Below the pieces are notes generated by a model, which saw only the letters and a program-made list of their open reading frames with translations, was not told the origin of the DNA and searched no databases. DNA of 64,000 nucleotides, taken from assembly GCA_963793295.1 (NCBI GenBank), contig CAWBZX010000044.1, positions 31,368-95,367 on the forward strand, written 5' to 3'. Both the position numbers and the translations under genes were made by a program. Origin of the DNA: JAHDHW01 sp963793295 (GTDB lineage Bacteria; Bacteroidota; Bacteroidia; Chitinophagales; Saprospiraceae). Shown piece by piece: positions 27,527-35,142 of this stretch (position 1 is its first letter; every line of letters starts with the position of its first letter).

Positions 27527-28414
27527 ATGAAAAAAATTAAAAAAGAAGATATCAGTCAGGAAATGTATGACCTGTATGATGACTATGTCCATAATAAAAT
27601 TGAAAGGAGGCAATTCTTAGAGAAAATATCCTTATACGCCATCGGCGGACTAACTGTTCAGGGCATTCTCGATTATATGATGCCAAAGTATAAAGAAAGA
27701 CTTCAGGTTCAACCCAATGACCCTAGATTAAAATCTGATTTCATTGAATATGAATCTCCCAAAGGTGGAGGGAATATTCGCGCTCTACTTTCAAGACCAG
27801 CTGATTCTGATGTCAAATTACCGGGTATAATTGTCGTTCATGAAAACCGAGGGCTTAATCCATACATCGAAGATGTAGGAAGAAGGGCTGCACTCGCAGG
27901 TTTTATCTCTTTAGCACCTGATGCCCTCACTCCTTTGGGTGGTTATCCTGGCAATGATGATGAAGGCAGAACGCTTCAAAAAAAACGAGACAGGAATGAA
28001 ATGTTAGAAGACTTTATTGCCGCGTTTGAATACCTCAAGGCACATCCGGAATGCAACGGCAAGGTGGGTGTCGTTGGATTTTGTTTTGGAGGCTGGATTT
28101 CTAATATGATGGCCGTACGTATTCCGGAGTTGTTAGCGGCAGTTCCTTTTTATGGAGGCCAGCCCTCTGCTGAAGAAGTACCTAATATTCAGGCTCCTTT
28201 GCTTTTGCATTTTGCCGAGCTTGATAAAAGAGTAAATGAAGGTTGGCCTGCTTATGAAATAGCCCTAAAGGAACATAAAAAAGAATACTTAGCATACATC
28301 TACCCGGAAGCAAACCACGGCTTTCACAATGATACAACGCCTCGGTATAATGAAGAAGCAGCAAAACTTGCCTGGCAACGTACGATCGATTTTTTCAAAA
28401 AGAAGTTATCTTAG
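27527..28414 (+). CDS. Dienelactone hydrolase family protein with Tat-like N-terminus
   Basis: 295 residues. The catalytic triad of the DLH family is visible: nucleophile Cys186 in GFCFGGW, Asp233 in FAELDKRV and His264 in EANHGFHND, plus VVHENRGL (Glu106) near the substrate site. The N-terminus has IERRQFLEKISLYAIGGLTV (residues 25-44), which resembles a twin-arginine signal, so export is likely. DLH enzymes hydrolyse dienelactones in aromatic degradation, but many members have other ester substrates. The gene is 45 bases before the EAD-receiver gene. Confidence 0.9.
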   Translation: MKKIKKEDISQEMYDLYDDYVHNKIERRQFLEKISLYAIGGLTVQGILDYMMPKYKERLQVQPNDPRLKSDFIEYESPKGGGNIRALLSRPADSDVKLPGIIVVHENRGLNPYIEDVGRRAALAGFISLAPDALTPLGGYPGNDDEGRTLQKKRDRNEMLEDFIAAFEYLKAHPECNGKVGVVGFCFGGWISNMMAVRIPELLAAVPFYGGQPSAEEVPNIQAPLLLHFAELDKRVNEGWPAYEIALKEHKKEYLAYIYPEANHGFHNDTTPRYNEEAAKLAWQRTIDFFKKKLS

Positions 28415-28459
28415 AATCTTTTAATTATCAAGAGATATGTGAAAAATAGAATATAAGAT

Positions 28460-29200
28460 ATGAAGCAAACTGCTAAAAAGTTAAAAGAACTCGTATCAAA
28501 TAATAACATTGAAGATGCTCTATTAAAACTTCAAAACATTTTTTCATTGACAGATTCTGAATTAGTTAATGATGTTGTCTTACTTAGCGCCAGAAGGAAA
28601 AAACTTAACTCGGACATCAGGAAAGGGGTGATCTCATACAATGAACAAAACCTCGAAAGAAATCAAATTACCAATGGAATTTTGTCTTTGATTGATGAGG
28701 TTAGTAATAATCCTGAGTTAATTTTACGCTATAATGAAGTAGAAGAAAGAATCCAAAAAGACCAATTAGAAAAAACTAATATTCCTATGCCTGACAAGGT
28801 AAAAGATGTTCTAGTTCAAAGATTGACAACCGTAAAAAACAAACAACTTAAAATCAAGGGATTATGGATTGACGATACTTTTCCAAACCCAAACTATTTA
28901 AAACTTTTTTCTTCAACAGGAGTCGAATTTGAGACCGCAAATAATTCAGACCTTGGGCTTGAAATGATAAAAAGAAACAACTATGAACTGATTATTTCAG
29001 ATATCGCCAGGAAAGGTAATCCAAATGAAGGGCTGGATTTTCATAAAAAACTGATAAAATCAGGATACCGGATTCCAACTATTTTCTTCATCGGAAATTT
29101 TAATCCTGAATTTGGAACTCCTCCCTATGCTTTCGGAGTTACAAATTTGCTTTCTGAATTGATTCATTATGTATTAGATATTATTGAAAGAAATTATTAA
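28460..29200 (+). CDS. EAD11-like effector-associated domain fused to a receiver-like domain
   Basis: 246 residues. Residues about 5-82 match the effector-associated domain EAD11 pattern: short helices with IEDALLKLQNI, DVVLLSARRKKLNSDIRKGV, then ISYNEQNLERNQITNGILSL. EADs are death-domain-like adaptors that join parts of bacterial conflict systems by homotypic contacts. Residues about 130-245 look like a response-regulator receiver: acidic pair Asp138-Asp139 in LWIDD and phospho-acceptor candidate Asp181 in IISDIAR. The conserved lysine after strand 5 is not evident (FGTPPYAFG), so phosphorylation may be lost. It may act as an adaptor for an effector encoded elsewhere. Confidence 0.72.
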   Translation: MKQTAKKLKELVSNNNIEDALLKLQNIFSLTDSELVNDVVLLSARRKKLNSDIRKGVISYNEQNLERNQITNGILSLIDEVSNNPELILRYNEVEERIQKDQLEKTNIPMPDKVKDVLVQRLTTVKNKQLKIKGLWIDDTFPNPNYLKLFSSTGVEFETANNSDLGLEMIKRNNYELIISDIARKGNPNEGLDFHKKLIKSGYRIPTIFFIGNFNPEFGTPPYAFGVTNLLSELIHYVLDIIERNY

Positions 29201-29209
29201 AAAGAAAAA

Positions 29210-29270
29210 CGGCCCTAACAATGGCTATTCGTCCATACCAATGAAACTGGTCCGCGACTTGCAAATAGTG
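29210..29270 (+). repeat. attC-like hairpin repeat, copy 11 (left half)
   Basis: CGGCCCTAACAATGGCTATTC, shortened in the quote to the left box and L block, is followed by GTCCATACCAATGAAACTGG and GACTTGCAAATAGTG. The right arm is missing. Confidence 0.75.
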
Positions 29271-29320
29271 AACAAGCTATCAAAAATGATATCGGATTAC
29301 CTTAAAGCAATTTTAGTGCA

Positions 29321-29884
29321 ATGACAGAAAAAGAGAAAATGCTCACAGGTCAACTCTACAATGGAAGTGACCCTGAGCTTGTAAAGGAAAGGAGAAAGGC
29401 AAGATTATTATTCCAAAAGATCAATAACATGACTGATGATGAGGAAGAGGAACGAAATAAATTATTCTACGACCTAATTGGAAAGGCAGGAAAAGGCTTA
29501 TTCATTGAACCTCCTTTTTATTGTGACTATGGCTCTAACATCAGCGTTGGTAACAAAGTATTTATGAATTTTAATTGTTGTATCCTCGATGTGATGGAAG
29601 TAACATTGGGAGATAATGTTCTTCTTGGTCCGAATGTTCAAATCTATACCGCTACTCACCCTATGGATGCAAAAACAAGATCATCGTGGCTTGAATATGC
29701 GAAACGCGTAAAGATCGGCAATGACGTATGGATCGGAGGTGGAGCAATAATATGTCCCGGTGTAACGATTGGCAATGGTGTGGTAATAGGAGCTGGAGCT
29801 GTCGTTACAAAAGATGTCCCGGACGATGTATTCTTTGCTGGAAATCCAGCTAAATTGATAAAAAAGATTGATAATTCTATCTAA
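29321..29884 (+). CDS. Maltose/galactoside O-acetyltransferase family (LbetaH)
   Basis: 187 residues, the usual length for Maa/LacA-type enzymes. An N-terminal Mac domain (EKMLTGQLYNGSDPELVKER) is followed by left-handed beta-helix hexapeptide repeats. The catalytic His is in TATHPMDAKTR. The end, VVTKDVPDDVFFAGNPAKLI, is the acetyl-CoA-binding loop signature. It transfers acetyl from acetyl-CoA to a sugar hydroxyl in the cytosol as a trimer, by family knowledge; the true acceptor is unknown. It lies 26 bases before a methyltransferase gene. Confidence 0.92.
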   Translation: MTEKEKMLTGQLYNGSDPELVKERRKARLLFQKINNMTDDEEEERNKLFYDLIGKAGKGLFIEPPFYCDYGSNISVGNKVFMNFNCCILDVMEVTLGDNVLLGPNVQIYTATHPMDAKTRSSWLEYAKRVKIGNDVWIGGGAIICPGVTIGNGVVIGAGAVVTKDVPDDVFFAGNPAKLIKKIDNSI

Positions 29885-29910
29885 GAGTATGTTTAATTAA
29901 TAAAAATAGC

Positions 29911-30522
29911 ATGAAAGAATTTTGGAACGACAGATACAAAAATGAAGCCTTTGCCTACGGTGAAGAACCAAATGAATTTTTTAAAGCGCAACTTACAAAG
30001 CTAAACGCTGGTAAAATTTTGTTGCCAGCAGAAGGGGAAGGGCGTAATGGGGTGTATGCTGCCAAATTGGGTTGGGAAGTCACTGCTTTTGACATTAGTG
30101 AAGAAGGCAAAAATAAAGCGGAGCAACTTGCCAGAAAAAACAAAGTAACTATCAACTATATCGTTGACGCTTTTAATGAATTGAAATTTGAAAAGGAAAA
30201 ATATGATGCCATTGGATTAATTTATGCGCACTTCCCACCAGAGGATAAATCGAATTTTCATAAAATTTTAAATACTTATCTGAAAAAAGGCGGAATGATT
30301 ATTTTTGAAGCATTTAGCAAAAAACATTTAAAATATAATTTGGATAATCCGAAAGCTGGAGGTCCTAAGAATGAAGATATTCTTTTTTCAATAGAGGAAT
30401 TAAGGACTGACTTTGACAATTATGAAATCCTTGAGCTTTCAGAAAATGAAATTGAATTGAATGAAGGATTGTACCATATTGGGCTGGGTTCCGTTATTAG
30501 GTTTGTTGGGCGGAAGAGATAA
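29911..30522 (+). CDS. Class I SAM-dependent methyltransferase (TehB-like)
   Basis: 203 residues. It begins FWNDRYKNEAFAYGEEPNEF, the usual start of TehB/thiopurine-type methyltransferases. Motif I is ILLPAEGEGRNGVYAA, followed by VTAFDISEEG, which binds the SAM ribose, and DAIGLIYAHFPP as motif IV. Substrate unknown; relatives methylate tellurite, thiols or small molecules. Followed by a shared terminator. Confidence 0.88.
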   Translation: MKEFWNDRYKNEAFAYGEEPNEFFKAQLTKLNAGKILLPAEGEGRNGVYAAKLGWEVTAFDISEEGKNKAEQLARKNKVTINYIVDAFNELKFEKEKYDAIGLIYAHFPPEDKSNFHKILNTYLKKGGMIIFEAFSKKHLKYNLDNPKAGGPKNEDILFSIEELRTDFDNYEILELSENEIELNEGLYHIGLGSVIRFVGRKR

Positions 30523-30540
30523 ATTCTCACATAAAAACAT

Positions 30541-30575
30541 AAAAAAAGCCTCTGCGAGAGCAAAGGCTTCTTTTT
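30541..30575. terminator. Bidirectional terminator between convergent genes
   Basis: AAGCCT and AGGCTT form a stem around CTGCGAGAGCAA, with an A-run before and a T-run after. It can end the methyltransferase transcript on the plus strand and the RNA-binding protein transcript on the minus strand. Confidence 0.8.
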
Positions 30576-30591
30576 CTAACAAAAATATCTT

Positions 30592-30891
30592 CTAATATCT
30601 TCGATTGTATCCGCCGCCGCCGCCGCCGCCACGATTATTATCTCTACTCTCTCTAGGCTCAGCTTTCTTGACAACGATTGTTCTTCCGTCCAATTCTGTC
30701 TCATTCAAACCGTTGATTGCGTTCTGACCTTCTTCATCATTAGGCATTTCGACAAAGCCGAATCCTTTTGATTTGCCAGTAAATTTGTCCATAATGATTT
30801 TTACTGAATCTGTTTCCCCATATTCTGAGAAAGCGTTCTTTAAATCGGACTCCTGTGTGTCAAAGTTTAACTTTGCTACAAAAATATTCAT
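30592..30891 (-). CDS. RRM-type RNA-binding protein
   Basis: 99 residues from the ATG at 30891; a longer frame to 30957 would add a non-conserved hydrophobic leader. A single RNA recognition motif has RNP2 IFVAKLNF at residues 3-10 and RNP1 KGFGFVEM at about 41-48. The tail is a glycine stretch ending GYNRRY. Small glycine-tailed RRM proteins are common in Bacteroidota and cyanobacteria and are often cold-responsive RNA chaperones. The long AT-rich leader may contribute to such control. Confidence 0.93.
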   Translation of the reverse strand: MNIFVAKLNFDTQESDLKNAFSEYGETDSVKIIMDKFTGKSKGFGFVEMPNDEEGQNAINGLNETELDGRTIVVKKAEPRESRDNNRGGGGGGGYNRRY

Positions 30892-31173
30892 AAAAAAAAA
30901 TTTAAAAATTAAAAAATACAAGTCAATATAAAATATAATCTCAGATTGACCTGACACAAAGGTAATGTATTTATTCTGGTATTAGTTCCATTCTGTCCAA
31001 TAAGATTTATTTTATTTTGATTTCCTCTGTAGTGAAAAAGTAGTTGAACAGGAAAAAAATTAGCTATAAAAAGAATTCATCCAGGACAGGAATACCTTAA
31101 ATGATCAATTGTGTGCTAATTTAAAACCATACTTTAATGAACTATTAGGTAATTTACTAGTTGCTAATGTAAA

Positions 31174-32589
31174 ATGAAAATACTCTTAACCGGCGCCACC
31201 GGATATATCGGAAAAAGACTTTTGCCTGAATTAATAAATAATGAACATGAGGTAATTTGCTGTGTCCGGGATAAAAATCGGTTTAATCCTCCCAAATCCC
31301 AATTGCACCGAATCCAGGTCATCGAAGTAGATTTTCTGGACAAGGGGTCCCTCGCAGCTATTCCAAAAGATATTGATGGCGCTTATTACCTCATGCACTC
31401 CATGTCATCTTCAGCTAATTATGAAAGTTTAGAACTAATCTCTGCAACTAATTTTAGAGAAGTGATAAGTAACACCAAGGCTCAACATGTTGTATATCTC
31501 AGTGGTATTATAAATGAAACATCGTTATCCAAACACTTGTCTTCAAGGAAAGCAGTTGAGATCGAACTAGCCAAAGGAAGCTACCATTTTACTGCATTGC
31601 GAGCAGGCATAATCATCGGATCCGGCAGTGCCTCATTTGAGATTATCCGTGATTTAGTTGAAAAGCTTCCTGTTATGATAACTCCAAAATGGCTGAAAAC
31701 CAAATGCCAACCTATTGGTGTATCAGATGTAATCAGCTTTTTATCAAAAACAATTTTCACCCCCACAACTTTTAATCAAAGTTTTGATATTGGTGGACCC
31801 GATATTATTTCATACAAAGAAATGTTACTTGGATTTGCAAAAGTCAGGGGACTTAAAAGAAAAATATTCATCGTTCCTGTGATGACCCCTAGGCTTTCAT
31901 CTTATTGGCTGTACTTCGTAACATCTACCTCTTACAAACTGGCTATTGCGTTAGTTGACAGCATGAAAATTGAAGTAGTATGCCGGAATACCGATTTGAA
32001 TGAAATACTAAATATTACTCCGATCGGTTATGAAGAAGCTTTACAAAAAACTTTATTAAAAATAGATAGCAATCAGGTCGTTTCGAGTTGGAAAGACTCC
32101 CTTGTAAGTGGACGTTTTGATTCAAATCTATCAGAATTTTTACAAGTCCCAACGCATGGCTGCTTTATTGATAGCCGCAGCAAACCTGTGGTAGATCGGA
32201 AAAAATGCCTCCAAAAAATATGGAGTATTGGAGGTGATAACGGATGGTATTATGCTAATTGGCTCTGGAGGATCAGGGGTTTTACGGACAAGTTTTTCGG
32301 GGGTGTTGGATTAAGAAGAGGAAGAACACATAAAGACCAATTCTTCCCCGGAGATGCGGTTGACTTTTGGCGTGTTCTGTTTGCTGACAAAAAGGAAGGA
32401 AGGGTGTTGCTTTTCGCAGAAATGAAGCTACCCGGAGAAGCCTGGCTGGAGTTTAAAATAAACGACGGAATTTTATGGCAGACTGCCACTTTTAGACCCA
32501 AAGGTGTTTTGGGAAGATTATACTGGTATTCTGTTTATCCTTTTCACGGAATCATTTTTAATGGGATGATTAGCCGATTGGTAAAATAG
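31174..32589 (+). CDS. NAD(P)-binding atypical SDR with C-terminal DUF2867 domain
   Basis: 471 residues. The N-terminal Rossmann domain has the nucleotide-binding motif LLTGATGYIGKRLLPEL (residues 4-20) and the NmrA-like pattern AYYLMHSM, HVVYLSG and FTALRAGIIIGSGS. Residues about 310-470 are a DUF2867 domain (FFPGDAVDFWRV, then LPGEAWLEFKI, then YWYSVYPFHGIIF). The combination is a known two-domain family with YbjT-like relatives. It may be an oxidoreductase or a ligand-binding protein; substrate unknown. Monocistronic. Confidence 0.87.
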   Translation: MKILLTGATGYIGKRLLPELINNEHEVICCVRDKNRFNPPKSQLHRIQVIEVDFLDKGSLAAIPKDIDGAYYLMHSMSSSANYESLELISATNFREVISNTKAQHVVYLSGIINETSLSKHLSSRKAVEIELAKGSYHFTALRAGIIIGSGSASFEIIRDLVEKLPVMITPKWLKTKCQPIGVSDVISFLSKTIFTPTTFNQSFDIGGPDIISYKEMLLGFAKVRGLKRKIFIVPVMTPRLSSYWLYFVTSTSYKLAIALVDSMKIEVVCRNTDLNEILNITPIGYEEALQKTLLKIDSNQVVSSWKDSLVSGRFDSNLSEFLQVPTHGCFIDSRSKPVVDRKKCLQKIWSIGGDNGWYYANWLWRIRGFTDKFFGGVGLRRGRTHKDQFFPGDAVDFWRVLFADKKEGRVLLFAEMKLPGEAWLEFKINDGILWQTATFRPKGVLGRLYWYSVYPFHGIIFNGMISRLVK

Positions 32590-32913
32590 TCCCCCTTACT
32601 TTTTAATATGAGTGTCTTGGCGGGTTTGAAAAGAAAAATAAATACAATATTCGCCCGCGCTACTTGTCCCAAGTATTTTCGACCATCTGTATTCCCGAAA
32701 AAATTAGGCAACTAAAATGCTTTAGATTCTGTTTAACTTATAAATTGGCTTGTTATTACTATTTAAAAGACTTAAAATAAGGCAATCCGATTTAATTTCA
32801 ATAAATTTACATTTCCTTGCTGGATGGAAGATTGTGATCGGGTATTTTTGCAGGCCTGTTTCCTGGTTTTTCTAAGCTTCAAGAAAATAACATTTTAAAT
32901 TAAATAATTATAT
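32590..32913. other. Leader region of the cold-shock gene
   Basis: No gene. The long untranslated leader before the cold-shock protein could carry temperature-dependent structure, as in other csp genes, but I see no specific motif. Confidence 0.4.
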
Positions 32914-33375
32914 ATGGCCAAATCGCAAGATTCGTACAACAAAAAAGAAAAAGAAAAAAAACGTTTAAAAAAGAAGAAAGAGAAACTTGAGCGTAGAGAG
33001 CAACGTAAAATCGAAAAAGCCGAAAAGGGTGATCAAACCTTGGAAGAGATGTTCTCTTACGTAGATGAAAACGGCAATCTCACCAGCACACCTCCTGATC
33101 CTGCTAAAAAGATTAAAGTCAATGCCGCCGATATCGTCATCGGTGCATCTCCAAGAGATGATGATGGCCCTGAGGACATCAATCGTAGTGGGCAAGTGAA
33201 ATTTTTTAACGACGAAAAAGGCTACGGATTTATCATAGATGCCGTAACGAAAGATAGCGTCTTTGTACATATCAACAACGTCAACGACACCATTCAGGAA
33301 AATGACAAAGTGACCTTCCAAGTAGAAATGGGTCCAAAAGGTCCTAATGCAATCAACGTGAATTTGGTGGAATAA
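32914..33375 (+). CDS. Cold-shock domain protein with basic N-terminal extension
   Basis: 153 residues. Residues 1-40 are a highly basic coiled coil (KEKEKKRLKKKKEKLERREQ). Residues about 90-153 are a cold-shock domain with RNP1-like GQVKFFNDEKGYGFI and RNP2-like DSVFVHINN. It binds single-stranded RNA or DNA and acts as an RNA chaperone. The extended form is frequent in Bacteroidota, where the classical 66-residue form is rarer. Cytosolic. Confidence 0.93.
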   Translation: MAKSQDSYNKKEKEKKRLKKKKEKLERREQRKIEKAEKGDQTLEEMFSYVDENGNLTSTPPDPAKKIKVNAADIVIGASPRDDDGPEDINRSGQVKFFNDEKGYGFIIDAVTKDSVFVHINNVNDTIQENDKVTFQVEMGPKGPNAINVNLVE

Positions 33376-33612
33376 CAGTACGATCCAGTTTATATTTTTG
33401 TTCGTTTTTGACCTTGTCTCAGCCAAGTTCCTTCACAAATGTGTTCCAACCCCTGATCATTTTTTGATGCGTTATAAAAGAAACAGCAAGGGATTAATTT
33501 ACAAATTTACCTGTTTCTTTGAGAGGAATTGGATTTACCTTTTCTAATTAATAACTTGTTTCCTTTAAAAATTGAATACACTGTTCAACCTGGCTGATGC
33601 AATAAATTCAAC

Positions 33613-33642
33613 TTGTCAGCCAGTCAGACAGATTTATTTTTG
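33613..33642 (+). promoter_or_regulatory. Bacteroidota-type promoter of the pentapeptide-repeat gene
   Basis: TTG at 33613-33615 and TATTTTTG at 33635-33642 are 19 bases apart, matching the Bacteroidota consensus TTG-N19-TAnnTTTG. Transcription would begin near 33648, after the ATG at 33645, which supports the start at 33675. Confidence 0.6.
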
Positions 33643-33674
33643 TCATGTGTGATATAAAAAGGACAACAAGTTTT

Positions 33675-34232
33675 ATGGAAAATGAAGTTTTTGAAAAAGT
33701 TGATTATTCAGAACAAGAACTGACGAAAGAAATTTATGATGATTGTAAATTTGTCGATTGCACCTTCGCTGGTTCAGATTTATCGAACATCGATTTCATA
33801 GACTGCGAATTTGAAAATTGCGATTTAAGTTTGGCGAAAATAAAAAACACTGCCTTTAAAAATGTGAAGTTTAGTCATTGCAAACTTTTAGGTTTGAATT
33901 TTAATGATTGCAATGAATTTTTATTGTCACTCGATTTTGATGCCTGCCATTTGAATTTAGTCTCCTTCCTTAAACTAAAATTGAAAGGGACTGAATTTCA
34001 AAACTGTAATCTTCAGGAAGTCGATTTTACCGAAACAGACCTGACCAGTTCAATATTTGAAAATTGTGATCTGAGCAGAGCAGTATTTGAAAATACCATT
34101 ATAGAAAAAGCTGATTTTTCTACCTCCTACAATTATACTATCGACCCGGAATCAAATCGAATAAAAAAAGCTAAATTCTCCAGAATGGGCCTGCATGGTT
34201 TATTGGAAAAATATAATATTGAAATAGACTAA
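33675..34232 (+). CDS. Qnr-like pentapeptide-repeat protein
   Basis: 185 residues from the ATG at 33675; an upstream ATG at 33645 lies before the predicted transcript start. Pentapeptide repeats (A/C-D/N-L/F-x-x) run almost throughout, for example DLSNIDFIDCEFENCDLSLA. The C-terminus, ADFSTSYNYTIDPESNRIKK followed by FSRMGLHGLLEKYNIEID, is like that of Qnr proteins. Qnr proteins form a right-handed beta-helix that mimics DNA and shields gyrase from quinolones. Whether this one protects gyrase is not shown. There is no N-terminal signal. Confidence 0.87.
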   Translation: MENEVFEKVDYSEQELTKEIYDDCKFVDCTFAGSDLSNIDFIDCEFENCDLSLAKIKNTAFKNVKFSHCKLLGLNFNDCNEFLLSLDFDACHLNLVSFLKLKLKGTEFQNCNLQEVDFTETDLTSSIFENCDLSRAVFENTIIEKADFSTSYNYTIDPESNRIKKAKFSRMGLHGLLEKYNIEID

Positions 34233-34253
34233 TTATTTTTTAAGCAGATAAAT

Positions 34254-35018
34254 TTGGTGGAAAGGACAAACGAAAATTCGGTTAGTTTAAATAAATATAT
34301 CAGTAGCACAGGAATCTGTTCTCGCAGAGAAGCCGATGAATGGATCAAAAAAGGAAGAGTTACCATCAACGGTCAGCCTACGAAATTAGGAAATCGGGTA
34401 TTCGAAGGAGACTACGTTTTGATTGATGGTAAACCGATACACGACAGGCCCCAAATTTTATATATTGCCTTTAACAAACCCATTGGTATAGTGTGTACCA
34501 CAGATCCGAAAGAAGAAAAAAATATCATCCGTTACATTAATCATCCCGAAAGACTTTTTCCTGTTGGCCGTTTAGATAAACCTTCAGAGGGTCTGATATT
34601 TTTGACCAATGATGGAGATATTGTCAACAAAATTCTGCGTGCTGGAAATAATCACGAAAAAGAGTATGTCGTATCTGTTAAACAACCGATTACTTCTAAG
34701 TTTATACAAAACATGAGTCAGGGTGTTCAGATACTGGGGACCGTGACGAAGAAGTGCAAAATAACACGATTAGATGAATTTACTTTTAAGATCATTTTAA
34801 CCCAGGGGTTAAACAGACAGATACGTCGTATGTGCGCACACTTAGGTTACGAAGTGACCAAGTTGAAGCGCACCCGCATTATGAATGTAACCCTAGGAAA
34901 TCTAGCCATTGGCCAATGGCGCGAATTGACTTCAAAAGAGATCCAGGAGATTAACGAGATGATTGTAGATTCTTCCAAAACCGAAGAAGCGTCTCACGAT
35001 AAGCGTAAAAAGAAATAA
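34254..35018 (+). CDS. rluF: 23S rRNA pseudouridine(2604) synthase RluF-type
   Basis: About 254 residues starting at TTG 34254 or GTG 34257 (no closer ATG). An S4 RNA-binding domain at residues 10-62 (SLNKYISSTGICSRREADEW) precedes the RsuA/RluB/E/F catalytic domain. The active-site motif is GRLDKPSEGLIF with Asp108, and GLNRQIRRMCAHLGYEV is the conserved arm. RluF makes pseudouridine at position 2604 of 23S rRNA, and relatives can act on tRNA-Tyr. The gene follows the pentapeptide gene by 22 bases and may share its transcript. Confidence 0.88.
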   Translation: MVERTNENSVSLNKYISSTGICSRREADEWIKKGRVTINGQPTKLGNRVFEGDYVLIDGKPIHDRPQILYIAFNKPIGIVCTTDPKEEKNIIRYINHPERLFPVGRLDKPSEGLIFLTNDGDIVNKILRAGNNHEKEYVVSVKQPITSKFIQNMSQGVQILGTVTKKCKITRLDEFTFKIILTQGLNRQIRRMCAHLGYEVTKLKRTRIMNVTLGNLAIGQWRELTSKEIQEINEMIVDSSKTEEASHDKRKKK

Positions 35019-35142
35019 CCGCTTGCGAACCATTCAAAAAAGAACAATCATATTCATCAATGATATTTTTTTCATAATACCTTAAAAGCAAGGGATTTTA
35101 AAATTCCTGGTGAATGAAAAAACTTTTAAACAAATTCTCTTT

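Noticed and set aside
19553..29270. Interpretation as insertion sequences or MITEs of a DDE transposase
   Set aside because: No target-site duplications are visible around the complete copies, orientation is uniform and copies follow stop codons. MITEs normally insert in both directions. Not fully excluded.
32965..33426. 153-codon minus-strand frame opposite the cold-shock gene
   Set aside because: A shadow of a clear cold-shock-domain gene on the plus strand.
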